Positions 7,496-7,816 of a stretch of 7,816 nt of DNA are shown piece by piece. The translations under genes were made by a program, and so were the position numbers. This stretch comes from an uncultured Collinsella sp. (GTDB taxonomy: Bacteria; Actinomycetota; Coriobacteriia; Coriobacteriales; Coriobacteriaceae). The DNA lies in NCBI GenBank assembly GCA_934630385.1, contig CAKTWE010000076.1:1-7816 (forward strand), read 5' to 3'. Within the stretch, counting starts at the first letter, position 1. Each line of letters opens with the position of its first letter. The notes below the pieces were generated by a model, which was not told the origin of the DNA, ran no database searches, and saw nothing but the letters and a program-made list of their open reading frames with translations.

Positions 7496-7816
7496 ATGAA
7501 GCAAACGCAGGCAACCCGCCGACTGGGCGAGCAGCTTCGCGAGAAGCTCGGTTATATCCTGCTCTTTGAGGTTTCCGATCCGCGCCTCGACCTGGTCACC
7601 CTGACTGCGGTCGAGGTCGCGGTGGACCGTTCGTTCGCGCGCGTGTACGTGTCGTGCGATGCGAGCCGCTACGACGAGGTCATGGAGGCGCTCGCCAGCG
7701 CCAAGGGCCGTATTCGCAGCCTGTTGGCTCGCTCGCTCGATTGGCGTGTCACGCCCGAGCTCGATTTTCGCATCGATCGCTCGACCGATGAGGCCGAGCG
7801 CATCACGCGTGCGCTG
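7496..7816 (+). CDS. rbfA: 30S ribosome-binding factor RbfA, 3' end cut by the window
   Basis: RbfA is a small KH-type protein that binds immature 30S subunits near 16S rRNA helix 1 and aids late maturation and cold adaptation. The reading frame is open through all 107 codons to the last base; the family is usually about 110-130 residues, so only a short tail is missing. Family signatures are visible: an N-terminal Arg-rich helix (TRRLGEQLREKL, 7-18), SDPRLDLVTLTAVEV (27-41), the strand ARVYVS (48-53), the helix AKGRIRSLLARSL (69-81) and TPELDFRID (86-94). It follows infB by 11 bases, and the infB-rbfA order is conserved widely in bacteria. It completes the set of 30S maturation genes in this operon. 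Truncation is due to the window edge, not to mutation. Confidence 0.94.
   Translation, partial: MKQTQATRRLGEQLREKLGYILLFEVSDPRLDLVTLTAVEVAVDRSFARVYVSCDASRYDEVMEALASAKGRIRSLLARSLDWRVTPELDFRIDRSTDEAERITRAL

Noticed and set aside
1..7816. CRISPR array, insertion sequence, prophage, tRNA or rRNA gene
   Set aside because: No regularly spaced direct repeats, no transposase or integrase coding sequence and no RNA-gene signatures were seen. Nearly all of the sequence is accounted for by five conserved genes and short control regions.

Overview
This window is a conserved housekeeping block from a high-GC bacterium. It holds the leucyl-tRNA synthetase gene (leuS), followed by the transcription and translation cluster rimP - nusA - infB - rbfA. 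All genes are on the + strand. The G/C-rich third positions, the protein sequences and the gene order suggest an actinobacterium of the class Coriobacteriia, with a Collinsella-like genome as the best guess. That placement is recognition from sequence, not a database result.

Layout: bases 1-37 form a long hairpin, probably the terminator of an upstream gene. leuS (104-2680) follows with its own Shine-Dalgarno site and is closed by a very strong intrinsic terminator (2711-2745). The next 190 bases hold a near-consensus extended -10 promoter (2832-2860) surrounded by nested inverted repeats. A second strong intrinsic terminator (2886-2918) sits between this promoter and the first gene, rimP. 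The operon then runs rimP (2939-3433), nusA (3435-4682, one base after the rimP stop), a 90-base gap with two small hairpins, infB (4773-7484) and rbfA (from 7496, cut by the window end at 107 codons).

The genes work together. RimP and RbfA mature the 30S ribosomal subunit, IF-2 brings initiator tRNA to it, and NusA controls RNA polymerase pausing, termination and antitermination. LeuRS charges tRNA-Leu and is probably a separate transcription unit, because a terminator and then a new promoter separate it from rimP.

I do not see an unknown multi-gene system here. The points most worth following are a terminator-like attenuator in the rimP-nusA leader, which fits NusA autoregulation; a Cys3-His zinc-knuckle-like tail on NusA; the absence of ylxR between nusA and infB; nested palindromes over the operon promoter; and motif substitutions in IF-2 and LeuRS.
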